Assembly: GCF_052324685.1 (NCBI RefSeq)
Contig: NC_135228.1
Coordinates: 7,846,823 to 7,910,822 of the forward strand
Direction: 5' to 3'
DNA from: Brachyhypopomus gauderio
Taxonomy: Eukaryota > Chordata > Actinopteri > Gymnotiformes > Hypopomidae
Length of the DNA stretch: 64,000 nucleotides
Positions 11,511-22,043 of the stretch are shown here, in pieces (within the stretch, counting starts at the first letter, position 1; every line of letters begins with the position of its first letter). The notes below the pieces were generated by a model. That model saw nothing but the letters and a program-made list of their open reading frames with translations, searched no databases and had not been told where the DNA came from. Position numbers and translations under genes: made by a program.

Positions 11511-12438
11511 CAGGGGTACTCAACTGGCGGACCGCGGTCCGGATCCGGACCCGAACGCAGTCCTGTCCGGACCCAATCTCATTCCTGATTAACTGGATAC
11601 GGACCAAAACAAAACCGTAGCATTTATTTCAGGGCTATTGAAAAAACACTCCGTCACGAGTGTTACGTTTGCCACCCCCGCTCAACAACTTACGTTCGCC
11701 ACCCCGCTCAACAACAAGCCTGCCTGGTTGACGCTTCGCGAGCGGCGCGAGGGTCCGCCCGGCGAAAATGACGTAATCGCTGTGGCTCCGCTCCGCGTGT
11801 GCGCGAGTGTCTCGCGCGCTGTCGGTTCGAGAGGTCGTGCATCTCTCGAATTTTGTAACTTTGCGCCGCGCTTCAGCGCAATGAACAAAGTCACGTTTTC
11901 AGGGTTCATACACCTTTATAAGGTGGAATTAAAGCTCTTGTACGTCACTTTCAAGGTCCATTTCAATATTTCCCAGCATGTTAAACATAATTAAGTTAAA
12001 TATTTATACATATACTCGAAATAATTCGCTTTTTATCACATTATTTAATGGTTGTTTATTTAAAAAACGCCCAATCTTCACGTCTTCACGTTCTCTCATG
12101 TTTCGTCCTGGAATTACAAGAGGCTCGTATTTGTTAACCTAATACAAGAGAATATTCAGTCAGACAGCTATTTGTTGTGAAACCAAGTAGTTACAATTTC
12201 AAGCATTTTAAAGTACTTTAACCTAAATTCCAGCACTTTTCAAACCTGAAACATATAGCAACATTAAAATTGGTCAGGTAAATGTTCATTCCCCTGTTTT
12301 GAGGGGTGTTTCTACCACATATCGTTTCGGACAAAACGCCTATCGTTTCAGAACACTGCAGTGACGCTCGCGAAAGTACCTCAGGGCACAGGTATCTGCC
12401 AAAATTGGACCGCGGACAAATTTAGTTGAGTACGCCTG
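11511..12438. mobile_element. Non-autonomous hAT element with 8-bp target duplication
   Basis: The 928-bp element starts CAGGGGTACTCAACTGGCGG and ends in the imperfect inverse, with TTTAGTTGAGTACGCCTG at its right end. It is flanked by ATATAAAG at 11503-11510 and 12439-12446, the 8-bp duplication expected of hAT transposons. GGTCCG-rich subterminal sequence is mirrored near the right end (GGACCGCGGAC). No transposase is encoded. An interior block (about 11725-12275) is shared with a different hAT element at 43931-45021 that has other ends. Confidence 0.93.
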
Positions 12439-12457
12439 ATATAAAGGATAGCATATG

Positions 12458-12793
12458 TGTCACGTTGAGGACCCCGGCCCCTCCCTTTTGGGCGTGAGTC
12501 AACGTTGTCCACGTGCTTTGTCTGCGTCAGTGTATATACGTGGTTAGGGTTTTGTCGTGTGATAAGTCTCACCTGTGAATCGTCTCGTGATCACGTGGGG
12601 CTAATGTGGTTTGTCTATTTAACGTGCGCTCGCGCAGTGTCCTGTGCTCGTCGTTGTCTAAAGTCTACACGTTGCTGTGTGAGAGTTTCTGTTATCTGTG
12701 CGCTATTGCGCAATCATTGTCTGAATTAAAAGTGACGTCAGTCATAAAGGAAGGATTCTGTGTCTCGTCCTTCGCCGACCCACGAACGTCACA
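12458..12793 (+). repeat. 5' LTR
   Basis: Terminal repeat with CACGTG boxes at 12510-12515 and 12592-12597, a TATTTAA motif near 12617 and an AATTAAA-type signal near 12724. It matches the 3' LTR along its length with scattered differences and small length changes, so the insertion is not recent. Confidence 0.88.
12733..12740 (+). promoter_or_regulatory. CRE/ATF palindrome TGACGTCA in the 5' LTR
   Basis: This is a perfect consensus CREB/ATF site. The 3' LTR has TGACGTCG at the same place, one base different. It would fall near the R/U5 part of the LTR. Function is inferred from the motif alone. Confidence 0.5.
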
Positions 12794-12824
12794 GAACGAC
12801 GAGCCGTTCGAGACACCAACCAAA

Positions 12825-15253
12825 ATGCCAGGCTACAAGGGGAAGCCGAAGAAGGGCAATAAGCCCAGTAAGCGGCATGACCGCTCTTCGTCTTCTCTCC
12901 CATGCCACGAAGCTCCGCCGACTCGGACGCAGCTCATGGGGGACCCGGAGTGCTCCTACCTGCTCTGCGCGGCTCGGGAGACCACTATTCCCGAGCTGAA
13001 GGAGGAGTACTACCGGATTGCGGTCCGAGTGTGGCGAGAGCGGCACCCCGCACCTTCCCGGGAAGGCTCGCCCGTAAGAGTGATCGTCCCGGAGTTCTAC
13101 CAGGCATCGCCACCAGAGGGCGAGCTTGGAGCGGAGGAGAACCCACCGACGCAGGAACAGCTGGAGCGGGATCTCGTCTGCGCATTCCAGATGGCCGCGG
13201 CTCGGAGGACGCAGGACCCCGAGTTGGCGAAGGAGCTCCGCGAAGGGGTGGTGCGGATTTGACGTGAGCGCCAGCGACGCCCCCCTCCAGCACGCGCCCG
13301 CTCGCCTCTGAGGGTGGACTCCTGCATCTTCAGTGCTACGGAGTCCACCCCAGAGAGCGAATTCGGGGAGAGAGACTCCGAGGAGGAGTCAGAGGAGGAG
13401 GAGGATTACCCTCCATCCATCTACTCCGTTCCCACCGTGGACTATGTTGGGGAGGGGGAGGAGGAAGAGGAGTACCCTCCCTCCGTCTACACCGACACCA
13501 CCGTAGACTACGGCGAAGAGGAGGAGGAGACAGAGGAGGAGGACTACCTCCCTCCGCCTGTGGGTCTCTATCCCAAGGACCAGGAGGGTGAGGAGGAGCG
13601 GGACCATTACCCTCCGTCGGAGGATGACAGGTCCACGGTGGAGTATGGCGCCGAGGACTATTCCCCGTCCGTGGGATCGGGGATATCAGAGAGCGACTCC
13701 TACACGGAGGACGAGGAGGAGAGCCTTCCCTCCTCCGTGAGAACCGTCAAAGGGAGGAGGAGTCCTGGAGAGACCGCGTCCTCCGGACCTTCCAGGGCCA
13801 GCCCCATGGACTGTTCCCGGGGTGAGAGCCCGGCTGAGTCCATGGAAGGGGTCCTGGAGAGCGAGGAGGAGCTGAGGGACTGTGAGGAGGAGCTTCCTCG
13901 CGCTGCGCCTGGCAAGCCCGCAAGCTACGCTGCACCAGGCGCGTCCGCAGGTGTGGCTGGAGAAGCGCCCCTCTCCCTACCAGGGGCTCTTGCCCCTGCG
14001 GGTGGGTGTCCACGAGCCTGAGGGGGACCCTCCCGGTCGTGAGGAGAGAGAGAAGGAGGGGAATTCCTCCCCGCGTCACGAGGCCACGCCCACGCTGGAA
14101 GAACTGGAGCAGGACCCGGTGTGTGCTGCTCAGCTTGCCGCGGCTCGTAAGAATCTGGAGACATTTACACCTGTCTCCTTCCCGCGCCCTCTCGCCTCCG
14201 AGGGTGGAAACCTGTGTCGCGGGCGCCACCTCATCGACCCTGGAGAGCGAGTTTGGGGAGGGGGACTCAGAGGAGGAGCAGGAGGAGAACTACCCTCCGT
14301 CATTGTACTCCGCCCCTACCATGGACTACGGTGGGGGAGAGGAGGACTACCCTCCATCCGTGGGCGAAACCTCCACCGTGGACTACAGCGGGGAGGTGGA
14401 CCCGGCTCCCTCGGTCTACTCCGTCCCTACCGTGGATTATGGGGAGTGCGACGAGGAGGAAGAGGACTACCCTCCCTCCGTGGGCTCTTCTTCCGCAGAC
14501 GACCACGGTGAGGGCGAAGGGGAATATCCCCCCTCCTTATACTCCGCTCCCACCGCCAACTACGGGGAAGGTGAGGAGGACTACCCTCCGTCCGTGTGCT
14601 CGGGCGTGTCCGAGTACACGGACAGTGAGCCTTACACGGAGGACGAGGGTAGCCCGGTGGCATCGGAACGCTCCGTGAGGACCGTTAAAGGGAGAACCAG
14701 CCCGGCGGTGAGCGCATCCTCGGACCCATACGAGGGGAGCCCTATGGACTGCTCTCGGGGGGAGAGTCCGGCCGCTCCGATGAGCTGGAGCTTGGGCAGT
14801 GAGGAGGAAGAGGAGATGGAAGCCGAGGAAGAAGGCCACACTGCCCGGTCCAGAGCATGGTCGCAGAGCGAAGGAGGAGGTCCCTACGACCTACCAGGAG
14901 GGGAGAACAGCCGCGCTGCACCGGGCACGTCCGCCAGCCGCGCTGCACCTGGCATGTCCGCCAGCCGCGCTGCACCCGGCGGAGGGTTCGCAGCGAGGGC
15001 AGGAGGGGGACTGCCCACCGCAGCACCTGCAGCTCCCGACCTCTCCCCTCTCATCGCTCTCCTCCTGGCGCGTAGCCTGGCGCCTGTTACGTGTTTGTAT
15101 GTCCCAGTGTTTGTGAGTCTTCCCGTGTGTATACCAAACCCATTTTTCCCGTTTGTTCCTCTATGTGCTAACGTTCCTGTGTGTATGTTTGTGAATGTCC
15201 CGTTCAACCTGTCTAACGTCTTTTCCCTGGTCTTCCCAGGGAGGGTGTGCTAG
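12825..15253 (+). pseudogene. Decayed repeated-module acidic protein of the LTR element
   Basis: Translation from ATG 12825 begins MPGYKGKPKKGNKPSKRHDR, a basic N-terminus. It then contains two copies of a module of about 55 residues (PTxxQL-x-D-x-x-C-x4-AAAR ... EL ... VR-W-RER ... SPxRV), followed by an acidic domain with repeats of the DYPPSxYSxPTxDYGE type. The same frame continues to 14021 except for one TGA at 13260-13262, where the first module has Trp. A third, partly deleted module (about 13950-14200) and a second acidic domain (14200-14900) follow in other frames. The last frame ends at 15253 after a hydrophobic, Pro/Val/Cys-rich tail. It sits where gag should be, but no CCHC knuckle or major homology region is visible. 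The gag identity is not established. Confidence 0.7.
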
Positions 15254-15395
15254 GCAATTCGTGACGGACGCTTCGCCAAGGGCAGTCACCTCCCAGACGC
15301 AGGACTGAGCACGTCGGATCCGCCCATCGTCGAGGGTTCGGGGCACTCGGTCCTGTTGGCACCCCGGGATGGGTAGTGCCCTTGGAGGAGGCGTC

Positions 15396-15707
15396 TGTCA
15401 CGTTGAGGACCTCGGCCCCTCCCTTTTGGGCGTGTGTTGACGTAGTCTACGTGCATCGTCTGCGTCTATGAATATCCGTGGTTATGGCATGTCGTGTGAA
15501 TAATCAGTATCACCTGTGACTCGTCTCATAATCACGTGGGGCTAATGTGGTTTGTCTATTTAATGTGCGCTCACACAGTGTCCTGTGTTCGTCGTTGTCT
15601 AATGTTTACACGTGCGCTATATTGCGCAATACTTGTTAAAATTAAAAGTGACGTCGACAAAAAGAAGGATCTGTGTCTCATCCTTCCCTTCTCCGCCGCG
15701 CGTCACA
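15396..15707 (+). repeat. 3' LTR
   Basis: Starts TGTCACGTTGAGGACCTCGG and ends CGCGCGTCACA. It is slightly shorter than the 5' copy because of a deletion after GTTTACACG. One CACGTG box is kept (about 15534) and the first has mutated to TACGTG. Confidence 0.88.
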
Positions 15708-17422
15708 ATTATTAAACAACAACAGCAAATAATCAGCAATTATTGACGGTCATGGAATTTAAATGGATTGTAGATGTTTAGAAAGAAAGTAGGATAGTAT
15801 GAAGAGAAGATCCGGGCATAGATTACTAGTAACAGCTATTGCTAAATCGGACTGGCAACCCCAAAACAGCACGTGAACTCTGTGTCTTACTGTGACGTAG
15901 CCCGGCACGTCCGTGCGTGTGTCCGGGGGAAGGAAGGCGTGTCGACCGACGCGCATTCAATATGTTCGTTCACTCCTGAGGTGGCTGGGTCAGCGGAGTC
16001 TGTCTTTCAAGACGGCTCGAAGCGCTAAGACCTAGCGGTGACGTCACAGTCGTGGCTGGAGGGTCGCAGTACACTTGAGGAGATGTACTTCGAAGTTAAA
16101 CTAAAGTTAATTTCTATCGGCCAAACAGAAATAACTCCAATTTAACTAAGAAAGGAAGATGAGCTTGACTTTAAAACGATGAAACCAAAAGTAAGTTTGA
16201 CAACGACACAGACTAAATAAAACACTTTCTCGAGAAATAAATTATAACGAAGATCTTCTAGAAGTTGGGTAAAGTTCGAACTTAATTGCGGTCTCTTGGC
16301 ATCACTCCAACTCCTTCATTCACTTCTCCAGGGACACCTTTTAAGCAACATTTAGGGGCGTGACTGTAGTTCCCCATGAGTTGCTACTCTGGTGATCATT
16401 GGACTCTGATTCCTGAATATGCATAATCTCTGCCTGGACAGGAGGTAATCCGAGAAAGGAGAGAGAGAGAGAGGAGAAGGGAAAAGAGGGAGAGAAGGGG
16501 GGTTTGTGACCCTGCCCGTCTCTCATAGATTTAGAGACAAAAGCAGACTATTACAATTTCAAGACAATTGGAATTCTCTGATTCCTAAATAAATTGACTT
16601 GTATGCTTTGCCTAAATAAGTATTAACTTGATTCTACCAGCCTATACCTTGAGCCATTCTTAATTTCTACTTCTGGACGCTAAATGACACATAATGCACA
16701 GACAGGTATGAATGAATATGAGGTCACAAAAGCACATACAAACATGGTTACATTTTGTAAGTGACACAACTTAATACATGTATGTATATGCCTACTATAG
16801 CACATTACATGTTGATACTCGGATATATACATATAAATCTTAATTAGACATTACACTGGACTACAAGTGTATTGATAGATCTCAAATAATGTAGCACATG
16901 GATATGAGAATATGCAGGTTTCTATGACCTTAACCCACAGAACTTAATGGGCATGCATATCTAAACAGCATAACACACAAGAATATATATATGCATGCAT
17001 GCCTTAACAATACAATTTAAAGCTACAAAGATAGGTGTATCTAACTACTGAAATTATAGTAATACATGGATATGCATCAATGTGGTGTGATTATATAACC
17101 ACAGAGATTCTGATAACATTACTTAATGCTGAATACATTAAAGATCACGATTGGTTTCTTTATATCAACCACAGATCACATAATGTTCAATTCAGAGGTA
17201 CTTTGTCCTGGTGCCTGAAGGCTGGGAAGCTGGATATTGGTTCCATGCATACTTGTCCTTTCCTTGGGTGAAAGGTAGTCATGTTTGGTGTCTCTAGACT
17301 GCATCCGCCGAGCTGGTTCCTGTAGGCTGAATTCCAATTCCGTGTACAGTTCAGATTTGGAGTTACAAGGATTTCTGAAATATTGCACCTTTAGTTCTGG
17401 GTCTTAACACAAGAATTCAAGG
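15708..17422. other. Gene-free stretch with retroelement-like texture
   Basis: No exon is recognised. A GC-rich part at 15890-16080 contains a perfect TGACGTCA (about 16039) and GACGTAG, and 16455-16500 is GA-rich. The rest is AT-rich with short frames. It could be old retroelement leader sequence, but nothing diagnostic is seen. Confidence 0.35.
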
Positions 17423-18182
17423 TGTTATAAAATGGGGTCAAACCTTGGGGAATCAGATAGGCCTGTGATTTAGGTTTATGAGTGTAGGCCTTTCCGGCTC
17501 CACGTTAAGGGTCTTTGTTTTACTCTCAGACGATCAGATAAGTTAAGTCTTCCTAAGCTTTTTGGAGAGGAGAGCCATTAGGAGTAGGAATTCCTTGGTG
17601 ATTGTTACCGAGCGAAGGACCAGTGTTTATGTTTACATACACTTAAAGAGCTGTGGATGGGTTAGTCTCTTGCCTTCCAAGGTGAAAGTAATCCACTTTG
17701 TGAATTTGCAATGTCTTTGGCTGTCTCCACTACACCAATGACAACTGGTGATCTGTTCTGGGTGTTGCCCTCTCTCCCTGCCCTGGCACCCAGTTCAGTC
17801 CCACAATGGGCTGAGGTACATATATAACTTCAAATAATCCATCAGAATAGATAAGGTGATGATAACTGTGACCTCACAAAGCCACTCCCCTTTTGCAGAC
17901 TGTATTGTGACCTCACAAAGCCAATCCCTTTTTGGGGACTGTATTGCTGCTGACTCTCCATTGCACCTGTGGTCACTTTCATTTACACCAAATTCACAAT
18001 TGCTTACACTTCCCTGATCGACGTCCCTGAAGCTTAACAGACAGAGTTGTACTGCAATTATTTTGTGTCTTCACTATTAGTAGGGTATATGCATTCTTAG
18101 CAAAATAAAAGCTGGTTAACCATTTTTCTGCTGTGGTCTCATTTTAAGCCAGTCATAAGCCCACTGCTGGAACACAGTAACA
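17423..18182. mobile_element. Possible LTR-like block, weak
   Basis: The block starts TGTTATAAAATGGGG and ends ACACAGTAACA, so the outer five bases are inverted (TGTTA/TAACA). It carries AATAAA near 18103, close to its right end. A duplicated motif GTGACCTCACAAAGCCA occurs at about 17870 and 17909. There is no target duplication and no second copy in the window, so this remains a guess. Confidence 0.25.
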
Positions 18183-18347
18183 CTGATGTTGCTTAACCAA
18201 CCCTCGTAGGATTGTACAAGCAGTGTTGTACAAGCAGTGAGAATCTAAACACAGGACATACTATTCAGCAGGTTTCACAAGTGCTCCGACTACAGTATCT
18301 ACTGTCGCAAGCAGGGAAAGCAATACTCTTACAAGGATACAAGGATG

Positions 18348-18349
<2 letters not shown>

Positions 18350-18398
<49 letters not shown>

Positions 18399-18414
18399 CT
18401 CTCTCTCCCTCTCA
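18350..18414. repeat. (CT)n microsatellite
   Basis: CT array of about 30 units with small interruptions near its right end. The sequence from 18415 to 19037 holds only short frames; the one at 18507-18728 (+) starts with a plausible ATG but resembles no known protein. Confidence 0.97.
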
Positions 18415-19035
18415 GCTAATTCCTCACCTTTCCACTCACCTTCATGTGTTTGCGTACGAGATAAGCACAGAGCTTCCTTCACACTGACTCCACCCCTCGT
18501 CCTCCCATGGAGGCATCGAGGCACGAAGGTCCAAGTTCCCTTCTGTCGCTAGCTTCCCTAACCGGCCTTCATCAGCTGGGGCAGCTGCGGACTGGCCTGG
18601 TAACTGTCTGGGATATCAATGCACTTAGAGCAGGACCTGTGCACGCCGTCCAGACAAGACATGCAGCCCCGTACAAACAGCTGAGCATTTGGACCAAGAA
18701 ACCTACAAGAATCACAAGTTGCATTTGATGATAAAGTGTATACTTCATGCTAAAATCATAATGTTATCTTAACATATTTAAACATATAGAAAATGACTAT
18801 ATTGTAAGGTACCGTATGTGTGAGTCAACCTTCCTCAGGACCAGTGACATAACTTGCTCCATCACCCTTTATATCGACACTGCCTATTTTTATTACCATG
18901 TCACCCTACACATCATCATCATCATTATCATCATCATATCGCACTGTTCAGTTCTGCGTCTGGTTTTCCTCATCCTCTGTGGTCCCACACCCTCACCCAC
19001 TGTCACCCTCCATTACACATGATGAGATATAATGG

Positions 19036-19037
<2 letters not shown>

Positions 19038-19116
<79 letters not shown>

Positions 19117-19140
19117 GTGTGTGTGTGTGTGTGTGTGTGT
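19038..19140. repeat. (GT)n microsatellite
   Basis: About 50 GT units with a single interruption near 19115. The flanking 19141-19904 contains a C-run (19621-19637) and no recognised gene. Confidence 0.98.
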
Positions 19141-19904
19141 TCTCTGAGGTAAAATCAGTGTTCATTTGACTTGGAGGGCCTCACAACATGCTCAGAAAAG
19201 CACCAGAGAGACAGTGATGAATGACTGAATGATTTAATCACCACTTAATCCAGCCGACCAAATACAAATACAACTGTCCGATCAATTACAGTGATACCCT
19301 CATACAACCCAGTGATAACAATGCTGCACACAGCTTTTTCTCCAGTTCGCGGTAGTGCAGGTAAACAGCGCCCCCTTGTGAAAGAGAAACAGTAGAAAAG
19401 TTGTCTTTTAAAAAACATCATGCAGAGCAGAGTAAAAAAAGACATACATTTCAAAATGAGGTTTGAGAATTGTACTTCTATTAAAAAACTGCATTTCAGT
19501 GTGGTTGGTGAGACTGCCTTATTGATATTCTACCAGTCCGTGATACCTACCTGTCCTATTATAACTGTGCCTGCCACATCGGACGAACTGAAATACATTA
19601 CCCAGAATACCTCCGTATTGACCCCCCCCCTCCCCCCGGCGTTTGGACTCGCCGTCCTACTGATGGATATCACCTGTTGCTCACCCTATATATTTTGGGA
19701 ACAAGTAGTCATTCCTTGCTGAGTATTTGTTGAGAAGCATGCGTATTTTCTTTACGTTTGCCCGTCTCGGTTTTTCTGGATCCTTGCCTTGTAGATTATG
19801 TCTCAAGTTTGGTGCTCTGGTGTTCCGATCCTATTTTACATTTTCGTTCTGGATTGTTTCTGGACCCTGTTGTTGGTAATAGTGGTGGCAAAAGTGGGGC
19901 TTTT

Positions 19905-20434
19905 GTATGGAGTCAAATTAGGGTCTTTAATAGTGACGAAAAAAATAATAATATCGCAAATATAAGATTAGCATTTTGCATTTTACGTTCCTAATTTGTT
20001 TCTGCAATACTTTCCCTCTTTTGCGTTTCTTTCTTTTCTTTGCGTTTCACATTTTATGTTGCTGCTTTTTTTTTGCAATACTTTCTCCCTTTTGCGTTTC
20101 TTTCTTTTGTTTGCGCGTCACTGCTTTTCTTTGCGTCTCGCATTTTACGTTCATAATTTTTTTTGCGCTTCTCTCTTTTCTTTGCTCCGGTTTTACCCTC
20201 TGTGTGGGGGCCGGGAAAGAGGCGTGGCCAAGAGCGAAAGGCGTGCTGTGAACGTTCAGCGTCATCAGTTGAACCGACACACAGCGCGGCAATTTAGTTA
20301 CTGGTATCATGGCAGACGGTCGCCCAGCTGGACCACAGGTATATGCGTGCAGACATAGACATCAGGTGCTAAAGCACCACCAACTCTGCCCTTTATCAAC
20401 GAGTGCCCTTTTAAAACTTCGTTTAAAAAATATA

Positions 20435-20468
<34 letters not shown>

Positions 20469-20967
20469 ATTTTACTGAGGTCGGTTTGAAATGATCTTTT
20501 GAAAACCTGAGCGAACAAAAACAATGCCCTGAAATGCGCCACCACCTCGCACACACCCGAACTCTCTGCACTGCAGCAGCAGTTCAGCGAGTGGAAGGAA
20601 GCTGAACTGACGCTGAACGTTCACAGCACGCCTTTCGCTCTTGGCCACGCCTCTTTCCCGGCCCCCACACAGAGGGTAAAACCGGAGCAAAGAAAAGAGA
20701 GAAGCGCAAAAAAAAATTATGAACGTAAAATGCGAGACGCAAAGAAAAGCAGTGACGCGCAAAGAAAAGAAAGAAACGCAAAAGTGAGAAAGTATTGCAA
20801 AAAAAAGCAGCAACATAAAATGTGAAATGCAAAGAAAAGAAAGAAACGCAAAAGAGGGAAAGTATTGCAGAAACAAATTAGGAACGTAAAATGCAAAATG
20901 CTAATCTTATATTTGCGATATAATTTTTTTTTTCGTCACCATTAAAGACCCTAATTTGACTCCATAC
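19905..20967. mobile_element. Foldback element with arms of about 360 bp
   Basis: The left arm (19905-about 20262) begins GTATGGAGTCAAATTAGGGT. The right arm (about 20610-20967) is its near-identical reverse complement, ending CCCTAATTTGACTCCATAC. The arms contain sub-repeats of TTGCGTTTCTTTCTTTTCTT and end inward at GAACGTTCAGCGTCA. The 350-bp spacer holds an (ATT)n tract (20432-20466) and no coding sequence. A very stable hairpin is expected. Arm-derived frames on both strands (Phe/Cys/Leu-rich) are repeat artefacts. No target duplication is seen at the outer ends, so the superfamily is unknown. Confidence 0.85.
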
Positions 20968-21873
20968 TTTTGGGAGATCGAAGATTCGGAAAATGATTCG
21001 ATCTTGTGAAACGTTCGAATCATCACAGACCACAGTGACATCTAGTGGGCAACCAGGGCCTAAATCCACAACTTCTTAACAGAAGTAGAAGTAATGTGTT
21101 TTTAATGAAAAATGACATGAAATATTCCCCCATAGCATATTGTGTCCCTAAATAAATTTTAGTCATGAAACAGAACAGGGTTGTTTTAATAATGTCATTA
21201 AGATGTATTTTTCATTATGATACACTGTTAGTCAGTAGATTGATATAACTGACATTATTCATTTTACATTGCAAGGTAGGGAAATGCTTGTGTAATCCTT
21301 TTTTATTAAACATTACAAGTAATTAGTAAACGTTCTGATCTCAGACCAGCTGCTTGAACTTAGGTGCGGACTAAAAGAAACGTATCGAAACTGCGTGACG
21401 TAACGAATCCCGTTTTTTTGGAACAGTCACGTGACTTTCCCATTTTGATACGGACCTCGAAACAGTGTTTCAGAACCGTGATTCAAATTAATCGATTCAG
21501 TTCGATTCCGCGTTTCGAGTTTGACATCACTATTGGTAAGCCTCTGTATATTAAATCATGTCCAACATCTGGGAGTGTTTGCTATTCTATCTGGTCGTGA
21601 CACTGTCATGCTTTTAAATATAAATACTAAATAATTTATTCATAATATAATAGTATACAGAATTGTACTCACATGGGAGTTTTTCAGGGATTTCAGGGAT
21701 ATGGCCTTTTCATAAAATTTCACATAAAATCAAATGTGCAAAAACCATGAATCGTATGATGCTTCTGATTAAATTATTAAACCATTTAGCAAGCATATCT
21801 CAAAGACAATGTTTTTAACATTTATTTAGATTTGCACACAAACACTGTGATGCTAATAAAATAATTGCATCCG
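20968..21873. other. Gene-free stretch, hAT-like terminus at 21360-21535
   Basis: The segment 21360-21535 contains GAAACGTATCGAAACTGCG and ends CGAGTTTGACATCACTATTG, resembling the right end of a fish hAT element. A sequence of similar flavour (GATCTTGTGAAACGTTCGAA) lies at about 21000, so the foldback element may have landed beside it. No host gene is recognised. Confidence 0.35.
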
Positions 21874-22043
21874 TCAGTAATAAAGCTCGTGCTCCCGACC
21901 CTGCTGGCTTGAGCGCAGATTCTCCATCTGCCCCTTCCTCTTTGACAGCGCTTCCAAACACCACCAGTCATGAATGGCCGGAGGAAAAGTGAGCGTCTGA
22001 AGGAAGTCTGGCAGAGGACTCGCTCCCAAATGACATGCAATAA
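21874..22043 (-). CDS. Candidate 3'-terminal exon, product unidentified
   Basis: On the minus strand a good splice acceptor (CTTCTGCCTTGTCAG) precedes an open frame. It encodes 56 residues, including ACHLGASPLPDFLQTLTFPP and HDWWCLEALSKRKGQ, and ends REHELYY then TGA at 21874-21876. A poly(A) signal AATAAA (TTTATT at 21821-21826 on the plus strand) lies about 48 bases downstream. Acceptor, open frame, stop and poly(A) signal together look like a genuine last exon, and the composition (Trp-Trp, mixed polar) is unlike the low-complexity frames nearby. I do not recognise the family. Upstream exons were not found with confidence. It could also be a fossil exon. Confidence 0.4.

Larger units (their letters stand above)
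12458..15707 (+). mobile_element. LTR retroelement without recognisable pol
   Basis: Two direct terminal repeats of 336 bp (12458-12793) and 312 bp (15396-15707) start TGTCACG and end GTCACA. They enclose about 2.6 kb. The internal region carries a decayed acidic repeat reading frame, but no aspartic protease, YxDD reverse transcriptase, RNase H or integrase motif in any frame. A purine-rich stretch (GGAGGAGGCG) just before the 3' LTR fits a polypurine tract. No primer-binding site beginning TGG is seen directly after the 5' LTR, and the 5-bp flanks (ATATG and ATTAT) do not match. I infer a non-autonomous LTR element whose reverse transcriptase came from a partner. Confidence 0.85.

Noticed and set aside
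12453-15712. Target-site duplication for the LTR retroelement
   Set aside because: The 5-bp flanks ATATG and ATTAT agree at only three positions, so no duplication is claimed.
19976-20876. Phe/Cys/Leu-rich frames on both strands suggesting membrane proteins
   Set aside because: They arise from the pyrimidine-rich inverted arms of the foldback element and appear symmetrically on both strands.
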